Positions 1 through 12,063 of a DNA stretch of 64,000 nucleotides are shown one piece after another. The stretch comes from Adineta ricciae (taxonomy: Eukaryota; Rotifera; Eurotatoria; Adinetida; Adinetidae). The position numbers and the translations under genes are program-made. The notes under the pieces are model-generated. The model saw nothing but the letters and a program-made list of their open reading frames with translations. It was not told where the DNA came from and did no database searches. How positions within the stretch are numbered: position 1 is the stretch's first letter; every line of letters begins with the position of its first letter. The DNA lies in NCBI GenBank assembly GCA_905250025.1, contig CAJNOJ010000099.1, positions 288,470 through 352,469 of the forward strand, read 5' to 3'.

Positions 1-997
1 TGCATCGAACATACCACTGGTGTGTATAAATCCAAAATGAACTTTGAAACGAACTAATCAATTCATCAGCTTTTTCTTCCATGTTACCGTTCTCATCGTG
101 CATATTTCTCATCTTTAGTCCAAGCACTTGAAGATTGGGTAAATAATTGCTGATCATCTCTTCCCATTGATGTCCATCAATGATGGTGAACCACATATAG
201 ACATTCAGCCGATGTAAATTTGAGAAACTTCGTGTGAAACGGTTCATTTGTTCGATTGTGGGAGATATGCTAATGATCATGTCTAAATCAGTCATGATCG
301 AACATGAGGGTAACGCACGATTGTCATCTAGAGTGAAATCGACGTAAGCCGACAGATGTCTGAGACAAGGTGTTCGTTCAATCAACCGACGAATTTGATT
401 TGCTTCTACACGATTTTCAATGCACATATAGAGATATTCTATAGATGATGAGACGACTTTCGGCAGACAAAAAGAGCGCTGTCCGCCAATATGAATATCA
501 AAAGTACAGTGAGTCAGCATTGGTAAACTCCATATATTATCAGCAATCCATTGCATATTTGTTTGATTGTCTTTCAATCGACAACAGTAGAATCTCAAAA
601 GAAGAAGATGAGGAAGTTGATGGCATTCGTTGACAACGTCCATTAACATTTCAGACGAATGAATAAAACGAAATGTAAGTGATCGTAGATGAGTAAATGA
701 AGTCAATGACGGTATGTATAGTCGAAAAAGATCAATTTGCCCAGGAGTACTTCCTTCATTATTGAGATGTAGAGATACAACTCGATCAGTCATGAATGGA
801 AGATATCGTTGACAAACCATATCAAACGAACGTTTTGACACGGAATCGAAGATAATACAATGGGCATCGTGTTGATTGTAAAGGAGTTGGTTGAAACGAA
901 AATTGAGTGCATAGAATGCACGAAATATATCGAAGCTGTTAAGATAATAAAATATAGATAGCACGATTTCATTTGGCAACGATTCGAAAGTGGTCAT
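1..997 (-). CDS. F-box/LRR-type protein, partial (C-terminus beyond window)
   Basis: An open reading frame runs on the minus strand from an ATG at 997-995 to the window edge without a stop (332 codons translated by hand). It begins MTTFESLPNEIVLSIFYYL, an F-box start, and then gives leucine-rich stretches. Blocks match the paralogue at 3688-5442 closely, for example LHLNNEGSTPGQIDLF here against LHLNNDGTTPGQIDLF there, and SSFWIYTHQWYVRC against SPFWMNERRWFVRC. F-box proteins normally recruit substrates to SCF ubiquitin ligases through Skp1; that role is inferred from the family only. No intron is visible in this part. The paralogue is 584 residues, so roughly 250 residues should lie to the left of the window. 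Confidence 0.85.
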   Translation of the reverse strand, partial: MTTFESLPNEIVLSIFYYLNSFDIFRAFYALNFRFNQLLYNQHDAHCIIFDSVSKRSFDMVCQRYLPFMTDRVVSLHLNNEGSTPGQIDLFRLYIPSLTSFTHLRSLTFRFIHSSEMLMDVVNECHQLPHLLLLRFYCCRLKDNQTNMQWIADNIWSLPMLTHCTFDIHIGGQRSFCLPKVVSSSIEYLYMCIENRVEANQIRRLIERTPCLRHLSAYVDFTLDDNRALPSCSIMTDLDMIISISPTIEQMNRFTRSFSNLHRLNVYMWFTIIDGHQWEEMISNYLPNLQVLGLKMRNMHDENGNMEEKADELISSFQSSFWIYTHQWYVRC

Positions 998-3687
998 ATT
1001 TTATGTTGAGTAAGAACAAAACAAAAAATAGTCAGTGCAACTGTATGAATGTTTTTCTAGCAATTCTTATGAATCATCAAGACATGCCTCTACATCTCGC
1101 AACAACGACATCTCATTGTTTTTCGTTTTGCAATTTCTAAAGACTATCACATAATGAACAATACAATACGGATGAATCTAAAATTTGCATGGCGTGGCAT
1201 TGCCAGCTACGAAGGAATGTTTAATAGTTTGTATTCAATACAAAAATAGCCGGCTATTTTTAAGATGAGTTTCATTTATCCTTTTTGATTTAACTATTAC
1301 TTCGAAATCGTTCATATAAACTCTTCCCATGAAAATGTTAATACTTGGAATCAACCTTCTTTTTGAGACTGATGTTACATAGTCCAGGAAAACGTCGTTG
1401 ATCACAGTGAATAGGTTTTGTGACTGTTATGAGGAGATCACTAGGTTGCCCACTAAATTTCCGATATGTCACTAAGTGCAATTGCCCATGTTATGGCTCG
1501 ATGCTAGTGAGAATAAGCGACAACATCATATTATTATAAAATAACTCATAAACGCCGTTTTCCGTTCGCTGTCGAGCAAATAGTTTTTCTAGTAATGTTT
1601 GTTCCATATTTATATTTAAAAGTATATCTTATTGAAAAATCATAAAGAGTACGCTAAGGATGAATACCGCTTGCCAATTTTATACAGACTTGAGGATTAT
1701 TTCTCTTTATTTGATTCGTATTTCTTAGAACGCATCTGAGCACAAATCAATCAGATATATCGTTATCAACGAAATTGTATATTTCTCCTGGCTACTTCCT
1801 GTAACAGACAACTGATCAAAGTACTTCATTTTAGAGGTGAAACCATATCGCAAAGAAACGTACACTGTAGATCAGTGTCGGTGTAATTGTGGTGGTTCCA
1901 GTAATTGTGATAGTAAAAGACATCAGTCATCATATGCATCTACAGTATCATTCGATACATTCGCGACAACAATAAATATAACAGCTAATCTATCGACGAA
2001 TATTGCGAAACGTACGACTAATTATGATTTGTAAAGTATAGTTTAAGTGTGTTTATCAATAGTTTTCTACTCTTTACATACTCCCACGTTAATGAGCGAG
2101 AAAAGATTTCTTGTCCACTGATAGTCATACTTACGACAGAATGGCAAGTTTATATTTTACTTATTCCGGATGCCGAGTATCATAATTCTTATCTCACTTT
2201 TCATACACAATTGAGTATAGAGGGTAGAACAAGTTCAAATAACTAACGATCTGAGGTTTGTGACATACAGTCTTTTTCAGATCTCAGATCACCGTTGTGT
2301 ATTTTCTGGAAACATCGTTTGTCCTTATATTTAAATGAATTCTTTATTTTCAGAATGGAAATGTTTGAAGAATATTAATATTACCAGAGTTGCTCACACA
2401 CCCACCCTCAAGATGAAAAACCAAAGTTTGACTGATGCTGGAATGAGATTGGGATGAAAAATGAGAATATATCGTTCAATTGATGCCCAAGTCGTTAGAA
2501 ATGTTATTGAGGCCGAGAGAGTCATATATACAAATGTTCATATGAGACAAAATGCAGGTGATGATTCCAATAAGGAGCTCATACGATAAAAATAAATAAA
2601 TCAGATGACATCTATAAACATATAGACAAGACCGAGAGAAAGAATAATTGTGGAGACTTATACGAAGTTTTCGATCACTGAGAAAATAATAGAGATTGAA
2701 GATACTGTACAGACTGATGGAATAAGAAAGATTACAAAAAGCTAAAATTAGACAACGCAGAAGCTATTTCCGTGTTGATGAATGATACTGTTGATATGTA
2801 CTGCACTCCTTTTCTATGGATCGTGCATAGTAAAAATGAGCTATTTTACCTATATTATCTAAATCTAATAAGGGGTTAATAACAAGATTGTCGAGTGAAA
2901 AAAATGTGACTTGATCAAACACTTTTCTTTTGAGTGGATGTCAAAAGAATAAATATACCATCATAAGACCGGCAATAGAATTTTCGATTTTAAAAGAATA
3001 AAAAATCGATTATTTTATAATGGATGTAAGAAGGTGAAATAAATCTTTTACTCTTTGTCCTTTATTTTAGAAAATCAAGTAGTATTCATGCAAAGAACTC
3101 GCTTAATCATTCGTCAATTGCATGATCTCGATATTCAGTTATGAATGAATCTGTTACTTTCAACTGTTTGCAGTAGAAACACGTGACTTCCTTTAGAGAA
3201 CACTTCACGAAAAAAAGTATTATCCTTCCGGAAAAAATCATTGAAGTTCTGATAGACTTTTTCAAATACAACGGAATGTCCGATAAATGTCTCGAGCTTC
3301 TCTAACATACTTTCACTGGAAATACGGCCATTCTTCCTCAGCATGAGAAAATAGTAAAAATAGTTCAGAAAGGCTTGGAATGCTCACTCCGTATCTAACA
3401 ACATACCAAAGTTGTTCGAAGAAAACCATCTAGAACTCAAATAGTTTTCACCCTAAAAAGAGTTGTATTTTCTTTTGTGGAAAACGTGTTCTTCATCGAC
3501 TTATCCAAATATCAACAAGGATCATCGAATACATTCTTCTATTGATTGATACAACTTTTTCTCAATCGAAAAAAATGCCGAAATCACGTTTTGTTTAATC
3601 TATCACTAAGAGAAATGCCATGGCAATCGCTTACAATTGAATTCCAAAGCCAGTTAATGCAAATATTCGTAAAACGAATCACAGTCA
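998..3687. other. Gene-poor AT-rich stretch
   Basis: About 2.7 kb between two F-box genes. Only short ORFs (up to 69 codons) occur in any frame and none shows a recognisable domain, signal peptide or splice continuation. I see no tRNA, tandem array or clear terminal inverted repeats. Confidence 0.5.
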
Positions 3688-5442
3688 CTAGCCTATCCAC
3701 ACCCGAATGCTTGACTCAGTTTTGAGATCCCTTGTTATCATACATGTTGATGGTAAATGATCATTCAGCCAAATTAGAAGTTTATCATTTGATGTCGATT
3801 TGGAAGTACCGGCAAAATACTCATCATCTTTACATTCGATTGTCAATGCCTTTAAATGAGACATACTGCAAATCAGATCAGCAATACTTTCACGTTCCAT
3901 GACACAAAGTGACATTTCTTCACATTGCGCAACTATTTTCGAAGAAGACACTAGGAGACACTCGTTTCGATTGAGATACTTGTTGAACTTTCGCCAATGA
4001 GGCTTCAAGTGAATCGTTTTCAGCGATAGATTTTCGCATTGAAACAATGACATCTGAGCAGGCAACACATCATCTTGATGAATCCGCAGCGAATGGAGAT
4101 TAGGAGATCGATTGCAAACCATCTGTAATTGATCATAATGAATATCAGCGTAACATACAACGATCAGATATGTCAGTCGCTCTAAACTTGGCACAACGGA
4201 CCAAAATCGATCATTGATAGGCATTTTCACACTAAGCCTTTCAATGTTAGACAAACGACAATCAGGCGAAAGGATTTTATCAAATAACGAATAGTTGAAG
4301 ATCTGCTTTACGTTCTCGTAGAACACCCGTTGATCATCGCACGGACATGTCGATCGGAACGAATCGGGTAATGTTGATATAACATTTGTGTATGTTCGGA
4401 AGGACGGAGTGTACAATAGAATTATTTTATCAAATGTCAAACATCGGACGAACCATCGACGTTCATTCATCCAAAATGGACTTTGAAACGATTGAAATAA
4501 CACATCCGCCTTTTCATTGATACCTTGACTCGATAGAAACGTCTGATTCATTTGAAGTTGAAACACTTTTAGGTTAGGCAAGTGATTAGTAATGATATTT
4601 TTCCATTGGTCTCCGCCAATTGACATCCACGATAAAGAAATGATTAATCGACGTAAATTTGGGAACCTTAGCAACAACGATTGTACTCGTAAATCAGTAC
4701 AAATATTAGTTATATTGACATCCAGGGTGCAAAGTTTTGGGTATGTTAACGGTAGACGATCGTCACTATCACGAAGTACAATTCGTATCGATAGATATCT
4801 AAGATGTGGTGTATGCTCAAAGAAGTCATGCAGCTGACTCAACTTGATTCGATTATGATCATGAGGAATCGATAGGTATCGCATCGACGTGGAGATTACT
4901 CGAGGAAGACATAAGCCAATAGGTTCAGTTGGGATTGAGATACCATATACGCAATGAGTCAGATTAGATAGATTCCAAATATTATCGATAATCAATTGAC
5001 CATTATTGTCACAATTTTTAATATCACATGAAATAAATTTCAGATGACCAATATGAAGAAGATTGTGACATTGATCTATAATATTCATCAGCAATTGATA
5101 TGAATGAATGGAATGGAATGAAAGTGATCGTAAATATTTGAAATGCGTAAGTGGTGGTAAGTACGATGAAAAGAGATCGATTTGACCAGGAGTAGTCCCG
5201 TCGTTATTCAAATGTAGACTGATAATTTCATTTGTGATGGAAGGTAGACATTGTTGACAAATCGTAGTAAAAGTATACTTTGATACCGATCTGAAGTCGA
5301 AAGAGTACCTTTGATATTGATTGTGAAGAAGATTGTTAAAGCGATAGTTGAGATTACAGAATGCTTGCAGAAGGTCGACGCCAGATAAATAATCGAAAAC
5401 GGTAAGAAGAATTTCATTCGGTAACGATTCTAGTATCATCAT
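3688..5442 (-). CDS. F-box/LRR-type protein (584 aa)
   Basis: Single-exon gene. Residues 1-45 form an F-box (MILESLPNEILLTVFDYL, then LLQAFCNLNYRFNNLL). The remainder is a succession of irregular leucine-rich units (LRSLSFHSIHSY, LRYLSIPHDH, LCTLDVNI, LERLTYLIVV, LHSLRIHQDD) that should fold as an LRR solenoid. This is the layout of SCF-type substrate receptors, so a role in ubiquitin-dependent protein selection is inferred; no target can be named. It is paralogous to the genes at 1-997 and 17558-18661 and is the only complete copy in the window. The start at 5442 puts the F-box at the usual N-terminal place; the second Met (5439) would serve as well. Confidence 0.88.
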   Translation of the reverse strand: MMILESLPNEILLTVFDYLSGVDLLQAFCNLNYRFNNLLHNQYQRYSFDFRSVSKYTFTTICQQCLPSITNEIISLHLNNDGTTPGQIDLFSSYLPPLTHFKYLRSLSFHSIHSYQLLMNIIDQCHNLLHIGHLKFISCDIKNCDNNGQLIIDNIWNLSNLTHCVYGISIPTEPIGLCLPRVISTSMRYLSIPHDHNRIKLSQLHDFFEHTPHLRYLSIRIVLRDSDDRLPLTYPKLCTLDVNITNICTDLRVQSLLLRFPNLRRLIISLSWMSIGGDQWKNIITNHLPNLKVFQLQMNQTFLSSQGINEKADVLFQSFQSPFWMNERRWFVRCLTFDKIILLYTPSFRTYTNVISTLPDSFRSTCPCDDQRVFYENVKQIFNYSLFDKILSPDCRLSNIERLSVKMPINDRFWSVVPSLERLTYLIVVCYADIHYDQLQMVCNRSPNLHSLRIHQDDVLPAQMSLFQCENLSLKTIHLKPHWRKFNKYLNRNECLLVSSSKIVAQCEEMSLCVMERESIADLICSMSHLKALTIECKDDEYFAGTSKSTSNDKLLIWLNDHLPSTCMITRDLKTESSIRVWIG

Positions 5443-5759
5443 GGCCTTCTGTTGATTTTAGGAACAAAATATCAATTAATACATGTATTATTGTTTTTCT
5501 TTCTTTCTATTCGATAAACTACGAAACAGCCAATCGCAGTCACATGTCTTTCTCCTTATAAGAATAACGACATCTGATGCCTGTCGTTTGAAACTGTACC
5601 ACTTGAAATTTGTGACAACAGTGCATATGTTCCTACATAACTATATTTATTTTAGAAAAACTATCTAATTACGATATCTGAAAAGAAAATTCACGATTGT
5701 TAATGCCCGTATTTTCTACAGTCATTTTCGAATCGAGATTAGTTGGTATCTTGCCACTG

Positions 5760-7469
5760 TCACTTGATCGATGATTGTACATAATGTGATTGTATACTTT
5801 TTTTGCTAACTGATGCAACCGAATGGCGACCTTCAACAATCGGATAAATTCCAACAATAATAAATGAGATAAACATCCAAATAATTTCAATGATGATCCA
5901 ACCGGTGAAGAAAGGTCTACTAAAAACATATCCTGTTCCATACATAGGTCATGGCCAAAGAATAATGAGACATAATCTGAGTAGGGCAGCGGTAATTCGT
6001 GCAACTTTTGAGTGGCACGTTAGTAGAGCCAGTTCACGTGCTAAATCATCAGAACTTACAATCGGAAGGTTTTGAGGTTCTTCATCATCTCGTTTTATTT
6101 CTTTCATTGAGTTGAAATTATAAACTTCTTTATCCGGTGCAATAAACGAAAGAATTGAGACAAACAATACTGAACTACACAGAGCCACAATATTGCCTAC
6201 CAACATAAAAGTATTAGAACCGGTAGTATGAACAGTGAGCGTTCCAAACTTGACTTTAGTTACAATCAACCACGCAGTTATAGAGCAAATCACACCGAAT
6301 ACCGGAGAAAGACAAGCAGCCCATTTACTTTGTCGATTCCAAAGTAAAGTCAAAGCACCTGGTACGACTGCACTAGAGATAATAACACCCATAAATAAAT
6401 ATAAATAACCTAAATCAATATTGATATAATATAATCCACTAGCTACTGCACTCATAATTAGACCAAATGTGACGACGGACACATGGGAAATGTAAATAAG
6501 CTTCTTGCCACTTGCTTTTAGATTACTCTCCAACGCCGCCGCAGCTAATCCCATTGTTGTCGCACAGAGAAATGGCACCGCGAACCAAGATAATCCGCCA
6601 AGTATATAACCTGGCAGAGCCGAAACTGGCGACGCTGCAATAGCCTTATTATAATTATCCGTCATCGAGAAAAACAGTACCGAAGTTTCCGGTAATATTG
6701 ATGATAAAAAATATAGCACCTTCAGAAGAACGCATTGTTAAATAGAATCCATCGGTATTACCTTCAATAGGATGCGACCAACTAGCATTTACAAGTAAAT
6801 CATATACTTTAGATGTTGAACCAAGTAGTGGTGATGTTGTAAATGTAACAAATGTGAAAAATAGAATAATAATGAGAACAGCTACTGTATGAACGTAATC
6901 AGTCAGAAACGTAGCTTTTATTCTGCCGAACATTGTATAAACAATCGTTCCTAGTGGCAGAAGGAAACATGCATTCCACTCAATGATTGAACTACAGCCG
7001 AACCTCCTGTTAATAACATGGCTGTAACAAGAATATTCGTGCAAATACAGAAGACAATAGATACCAGATGAACCATTTGGCCATATCGAGCATGAATAAC
7101 TTCTAGAAATGTGTGTGCCAATGGAGCACGTCGTTTTAATTCAATAGCAATAATACAAAATAAAACAATTTGTACTGTCGCCCCACTTGCATACCAAAAT
7201 GGACCGTATATACCATAGGAATAAGCAATGGAACTTGATTGTAGTAACGTGGCTGCCCATATCCATGCGGAAACAATAGCCGAGGCGATTAGACCTGTTT
7301 TAACTGTTCGATTAACCGTCGAAAAGTTTTCACTGGAATCCGTTGCTTTACCATGATAACGTTTCAATATGTAAGTTGCTGCAACCATACCTAAAGCAAA
7401 TAAGGCACCGAAAACCACAATAATTCCATATCCATCACCTTGGGTTAAAATAGGATTCATATGCGACAT
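5760..7469 (-). pseudogene. DUR3: DUR3-like urea/sodium-solute symporter pseudogene
   Basis: Three consecutive minus-strand frames give one protein resembling DUR3 urea transporters (sodium:solute symporter family, plasma membrane): QGDGYGIIVVFGALFALG, the block VSAWIWAATLLQSS, FWYASGATVQIVLFCIIAIE, RRAPLAHTFLEVIHARYG, then FLLPLGTIVYTMFG, NITGNFGTVFLDDG and YILGGLSWFAVPFLCATT. Three lesions break it. A frameshift lies near 6966-6975, where a small deletion between short repeats reading CATGT would explain the loss. A second frameshift near 6655-6660 fits one extra A. An in-frame TGA at 5949-5951 separates LCLIILWP from the terminal membrane segments (FFTGWIIIEIIWMF). The sum is about 570 codons, somewhat shorter than typical DUR3. 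DUR3 is best known from fungi, plants and bacteria, so horizontal origin is possible but not shown here. Sequencing error could explain one lesion but hardly three. Confidence 0.88.
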
Positions 7470-8147
7470 TGCGTAGAACGAATTCGATAGTTAGGATGGA
7501 TTGTTTAATAGGTGTAAATGATCTGCATGAAAAGGAAGATTTAACACAGTCACAGTGACATGCAACTTCTCTCTGCTCTGTTTTTTGGAAGGATCAAATT
7601 TCAATATATTCCAGGTAATCGATTGCGATTAAAGAAACGAAAATTATCAAATCAAAGGTGCGTTATGCTGTTAAAAGAATCCGTTTATGTCACGGTGTAC
7701 TATTTCTATTTTCATCTATTTCACAACGATTATCTTATTTTTAAAAATTCTGTGCATGTCAAATTACAAATAAATCATCGTTTCAGAACACATGATATTT
7801 CTATTAAATGGGAATAACTCTACGAAGGTCAGATGATAAATGATAGGTCTTAATTTTACTCGTAAAAGGTACATGTTTGTTTCATTGACATTCGACAATG
7901 AAACGAAATATTATTATTATTAGTCTTTGCTTTTCGTTTTGTTTAAGGATATAGCAATGGCTTAGGATCGAACAGATTCAGATTCATCAAGCTAATTGAA
8001 TAAGAAATGCTCTATTGAAACTTTTCTGGAATGAAATTTTTTAACGCGTATAAATTTTGACATGTTTATTGTTTGTATAAAATCTTATTTTCATAGTTGG
8101 ATAATAAGAGAAGTTATGGTAATCAAACAAAATTTTCATTTCTCCAC
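7470..8147. other. Intergenic, no gene recognised
   Basis: Between the head of the DUR3 pseudogene and the tail of the ART-like gene. Low-complexity AT-rich sequence with one 85-codon plus-strand ORF that has no recognisable features. Confidence 0.4.
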
Positions 8148-9816
8148 TCATGTTTCTATTTTTCTTAGTAATAAACCATATGGTCGAACAGCTGTCGGAT
8201 CGACCACTCGCCATCCATGACCTTCAACGATGCAGCATGTGTGCACTGTAAACGAATCAGGCTTGACTCGACATTGAAATACAATTTGAAAAATCTCAGT
8301 GATATTACCATTTTGCACTGGAAATGTTGTTGCATATGCATCCGATCCTCCATTACAATGAGTGGCCAAATATAGCCCTGGTTTGTTCATTGACGGTCCT
8401 ATCTGTTGAACAGCTTCTTCTAACATCAGATCACGTTTGACTCCATCAGTTGATAAGCCATGTCGTGTAATATTTCCAACTGCACCCAAATGAGTGCCAT
8501 GGAAAGCAACTGGCCATTCACCAGCACTGTTTTTATGATCTAACCAAACAGTTCCATCTGAATATTTCTGACTAACATTCAGTGCGTGACGATACCAGCC
8601 GAGAGGTAAGAAATACGGATAACTGCCACGTTCTTGTTCATAAGGTAAATCAGGCTGTGCATAATCAAAATTGAAACGTGGATCAAAATCAGACACTCTA
8701 AGTTCTAAGTAAGATAGTACGGATTTCCACTTGTAATCGTAATCGCCTAATTGAACAACTTGTAGAACTTCATTATCACCGAAGCCTTTTTTGGCCTTGT
8801 CCTAAAAGCAATCGTAATAGATAGAAGACATTCTCATTATAGCTTACTTGTAATTGTATAGCCAAAGATTCTGTGTCCTCTTGATTGGCTGTTGTCAAAC
8901 CAAAATTGACTCGTACTAGACCAGGTTGTCCGTCTACCTTTTCAATGGAGAACACACGAACATAGTCTTTTTTACATCCGAGCACTTGTGCAATAGCAAC
9001 AGTGAAATTAATTATAAAAGTTTCCAGTGTTTGTTCTGAAAATGCAAGTTCCGTTTCATAGTCAAGTTCGACAATGAATGAAAAGTTTGCTGTAGGTACA
9101 CCATCATTAGCAAGTAGATGAGCACTGCCTAGATTCGGCACGCCACAAGCGGCATTTTCAGCACTATTCTCAAATGTTAAATCTCGATTCGTAAAACTTA
9201 ATTGTCCACCAAACTGTCGGGCAAAAGCATCAAGCGAAAGTATAAGAGTTTCTGTCGATTTTTCACTTATATCGATCGGATGAAGAGTAAAATCTTTTGA
9301 TTGTCCGCGCACTGCTCGAAAACGTGCTACTGTTACGAACTGTTCGCGATCACCTGCACCTTCTGGGTAGACGATGCCATCTAAAGCATCTTCCTTACTG
9401 TCCGTTTGGAACCAAGTAGGAACCATCGTTAGCGTCGTAGAATCTGTTCCAACGTCCATGTCAGACACTTTCAGTGTAGATGGTACAAGAACAGACTGAA
9501 TAGCCACTGGAATAGGTGTAGGAGTTCGGTCAGTATTAACTGCTTCTGGTACAGTGGCCGAGTCAATCTTGTCAGCTGGTTTTGACGTTGGTTTTACTCG
9601 CGGCTTTCGTTTCTCACTCCATCGAACTCTTTTCAGTTCTCGAGTACGTTCCAATATTAGTTCATTAATTTTGATATTTAAATCGCCAATACTACGTTCA
9701 GCATCAGCGTCGATTCCTTTACCCTTTTGGGAACTTTTCTGTCGTAGCTTTTCAATTTTTTCTTGTAGTGCTTTAATCCGTTGATTAATACCATAGACAA
9801 TTTCCAGATGATCCAT
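8148..9816 (-). CDS. Two-exon protein with ADP-ribosyltransferase-like C-terminal domain (540 aa)
   Basis: Exon 1 is 9816-8848 and exon 2 is 8801-8148. They are separated by a 46-bp intron (8847-8802, GTAAGC...TTTTAG) in phase 0, giving 540 residues. Residues 1-60 are a predicted coiled coil (INQRIKALQEKIEKLRQKS), followed by a Thr/Pro-rich linker and a central domain of unknown type. The C-terminal 150 residues contain LPLGWYRHALNVS, WPVAFHGTHLGAVGNITRHG and KPGLYLATHCNGGSDAYATT. A histidine in an HGT motif, then a GLYL block followed by an A-YA pattern, resembles the NAD-binding core of PARP/ART-like domains; this is pattern similarity only, and the catalytic glutamate was not assigned. Without splicing the first ORF would end in non-homologous residues, so the intron is needed. 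The in vivo substrate is unknown. Confidence 0.8.
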
Positions 9817-10628
9817 AATTACAACGATATCGTTGCAAATTTTCTAGAAAGAACTAGTCAATGGCGAGTGAATAAGTCAGAGAAGCGAATTTTGTGACAC
9901 GACTTCCTAAAACAGTGCAAAATGAGGTGACGAATGATCCTTGAAAAGAAAGGTAATAAATATGTTTTGAAGAGAAAGCAAAAGAACAGCAATTTGTTTG
10001 TTCTATGGCTTCTCCTTCTCATTTTTTTTTTCGTTTGTTCCATTCAAACACAGAAAACAGCTATGACAAACGTGCCCTTTTCTGTCTTCCTATTAATCAG
10101 AATATCTTTTCGGACGTTTTGTCACGAAATATGTGAGTCATTTGAATGACGCTACATAGAATAGAAATCGATCAATCCATTGGTGAGATGACCATCTCTG
10201 AAGAGGACAAAGTATCTATTATATCTGCGAATGACGATTGCGAGACAATGGTATACTTTTTCACCCACGGTCTTCGTTGTTTTTTTTTGTATCTGGGACT
10301 AGTGCATTCTGAAACAAGGTTCTACACGAAATATAAAGAATAATTATATTTCAACGTGATATATTTTATTTAGAATCTATAATCTACAAGAGTACAATAA
10401 TTGCGCGTAATAGAATTGGAAGACAAGACATTTTTATTAATAAAGAGATAAGAAAAACATACATTCAGTTTGCATAATAGAATTTTCTCTTAACACTCTT
10501 GAACTGGTGAAGAAACGTGTTTATCGCAGAGTAGTACTGGATTTCTCTCCTCATTCATCTCATTTCTTCTAGAAACATATCATCTTCAAGTTCACAATCG
10601 TAGTGTCAATTTCAGAGGACAAAGAGCA
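9817..10628. other. Intergenic between divergent genes
   Basis: Contains the presumed promoters of the ART-like gene (minus) and the receptor gene (plus). A 65-codon plus-strand ORF at 10146-10343 is followed by a GTATAC that could be a splice donor, but no partner exon was found. No other structure seen. Confidence 0.35.
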
Positions 10629-11768
10629 TTGTTAATCATGTTATACTTTAAACACATGTCATTACTCTCTCAGGAATCACCTTCCTCATCATTACAAACA
10701 CGAATACTTAACATACTATGCTATATCTTAGTTTGTTTCGGTATCATTGGAAACGTACTAGGACTCTTTATTTTCTCTTCATCTCGTCGTTCTTGGAGAG
10801 TATCATCAACATATGCGTTTTTAGCAACGTGTAGTTCAATCACGAATCTTCTCTGCGTCTTTCGATACTCGGCTATTCTTCATTCATCGACACGACATCG
10901 TCTGCATAAATTAGTCGGAGGATATTCGACAGCTTGCAAATTATATGAGTTTTCCTTCTCTTTTCGAGTTCTCTCGTCTTGGAATACATTATTCTGGATG
11001 TTTGAACGATTGATGTGTATTTCAATTCGACTACGGACATTATTTGCTCCGTGTAATTCATATCAAATTAAATTTATTCTCCCACTTGGAATGATAATTT
11101 TCATATTGCTCTGTGTTATTGCACCTCCTTTACTCATGTTTGAACCACAGCTATCAATGTATGGAATAGAATGACGTTCTTCTTTTTTCATTTTTATTCA
11201 ATTTTATTTTAGTCACCACACATTGTCTTCGAATACAACGGTAGTTGTGTGTGAAGTTCATCCAAATGCTTCTCTCCGCTGGCAGCGATATTTCCAGGAA
11301 CTTCATCTAGGATTCAATCATTTCACTGTCCGTTGTTTGTTTTCGGAACTGATTCCAACAGGTGTGATTATTCTGTTCAATAGTATTATTATTCACCATC
11401 TTCTTCGAACAAATTATCATTTGTCGAAGCGAATTACGCATCGGGCAGATATAAAACAGTTTGGAGCACGATCATGGATGAATATTGTTCTCGTTGTTCA
11501 TTCATTCCTCTTTCTCTTTTCACTTCTATCGCATATTATCGGACATATAAAAGCGAGTGAAGCACATGAATCGTGGTGGGTGTTACTGGCAGTTCTAATG
11601 AACTGTTCGTTGAACTTTTATGTCTACTGTTTATCGGGACGTGCATTTCGAATCGAAGTAGGTCGATTGATTCGACGATGTCGACAACAATACCTTTATC
11701 ATCAACAAATTTATCAAACTCGACAACGGCGCCGATACGAATCCTCGTTTGAATTGAACAACGTATGA
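10629..11768 (+). CDS. Rhodopsin-class G-protein-coupled receptor (361 aa, two exons)
   Basis: Exon 1 is 10629-11158 and exon 2 is 11213-11768; the 54-bp intron (GTATGG...TTTTAG) splits a codon after its second base and gives a continuous 361-residue frame. Seven hydrophobic segments are visible. TM1 carries a GN pair (CFGIIGNVLGLFIF). The end of TM3 has ERLMC in place of the DRY motif, and TM7 has NFYVYCLSGRAFR in place of NPxxY. A basic C-terminal tail follows. The N-terminus is short without a signal peptide, as in peptide receptors of this class. The ligand is unknown; a neuropeptide-type receptor is the most likely reading. The initiating ATG could also be one of the Met codons at positions 4 or 10 of the protein. 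Confidence 0.85.
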
Positions 11769-12063
11769 AGTTTTATCCAAGAAATGAAGACAGCAGTTTT
11801 TCTGTAACAATCGAATAAAACGACCTGTTAGCATCGCACATGCTCAAGTATTGCGTCCATCGGCTTTGCAGATTTACTTACAATGAGACGCAAATGAAAG
11901 AGATTAGTCATCGTATCCGTATTTGCACGAATCTATATACTCATGTAACAGAAAACTGATTAATTTAGATGAAAGTATGATGGAGCCTATAGTTTATTTT
12001 ACTATATAAATAAAAAGAAAAGTTACGAATGTTACATACTGAAGAAAGAAATTTTACACACAT

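Noticed and set aside
1837..2034. 65-codon plus ORF with a Cys-rich patch
   Set aside because: No ATG-supported context, signal peptide, splice partner or family resemblance.
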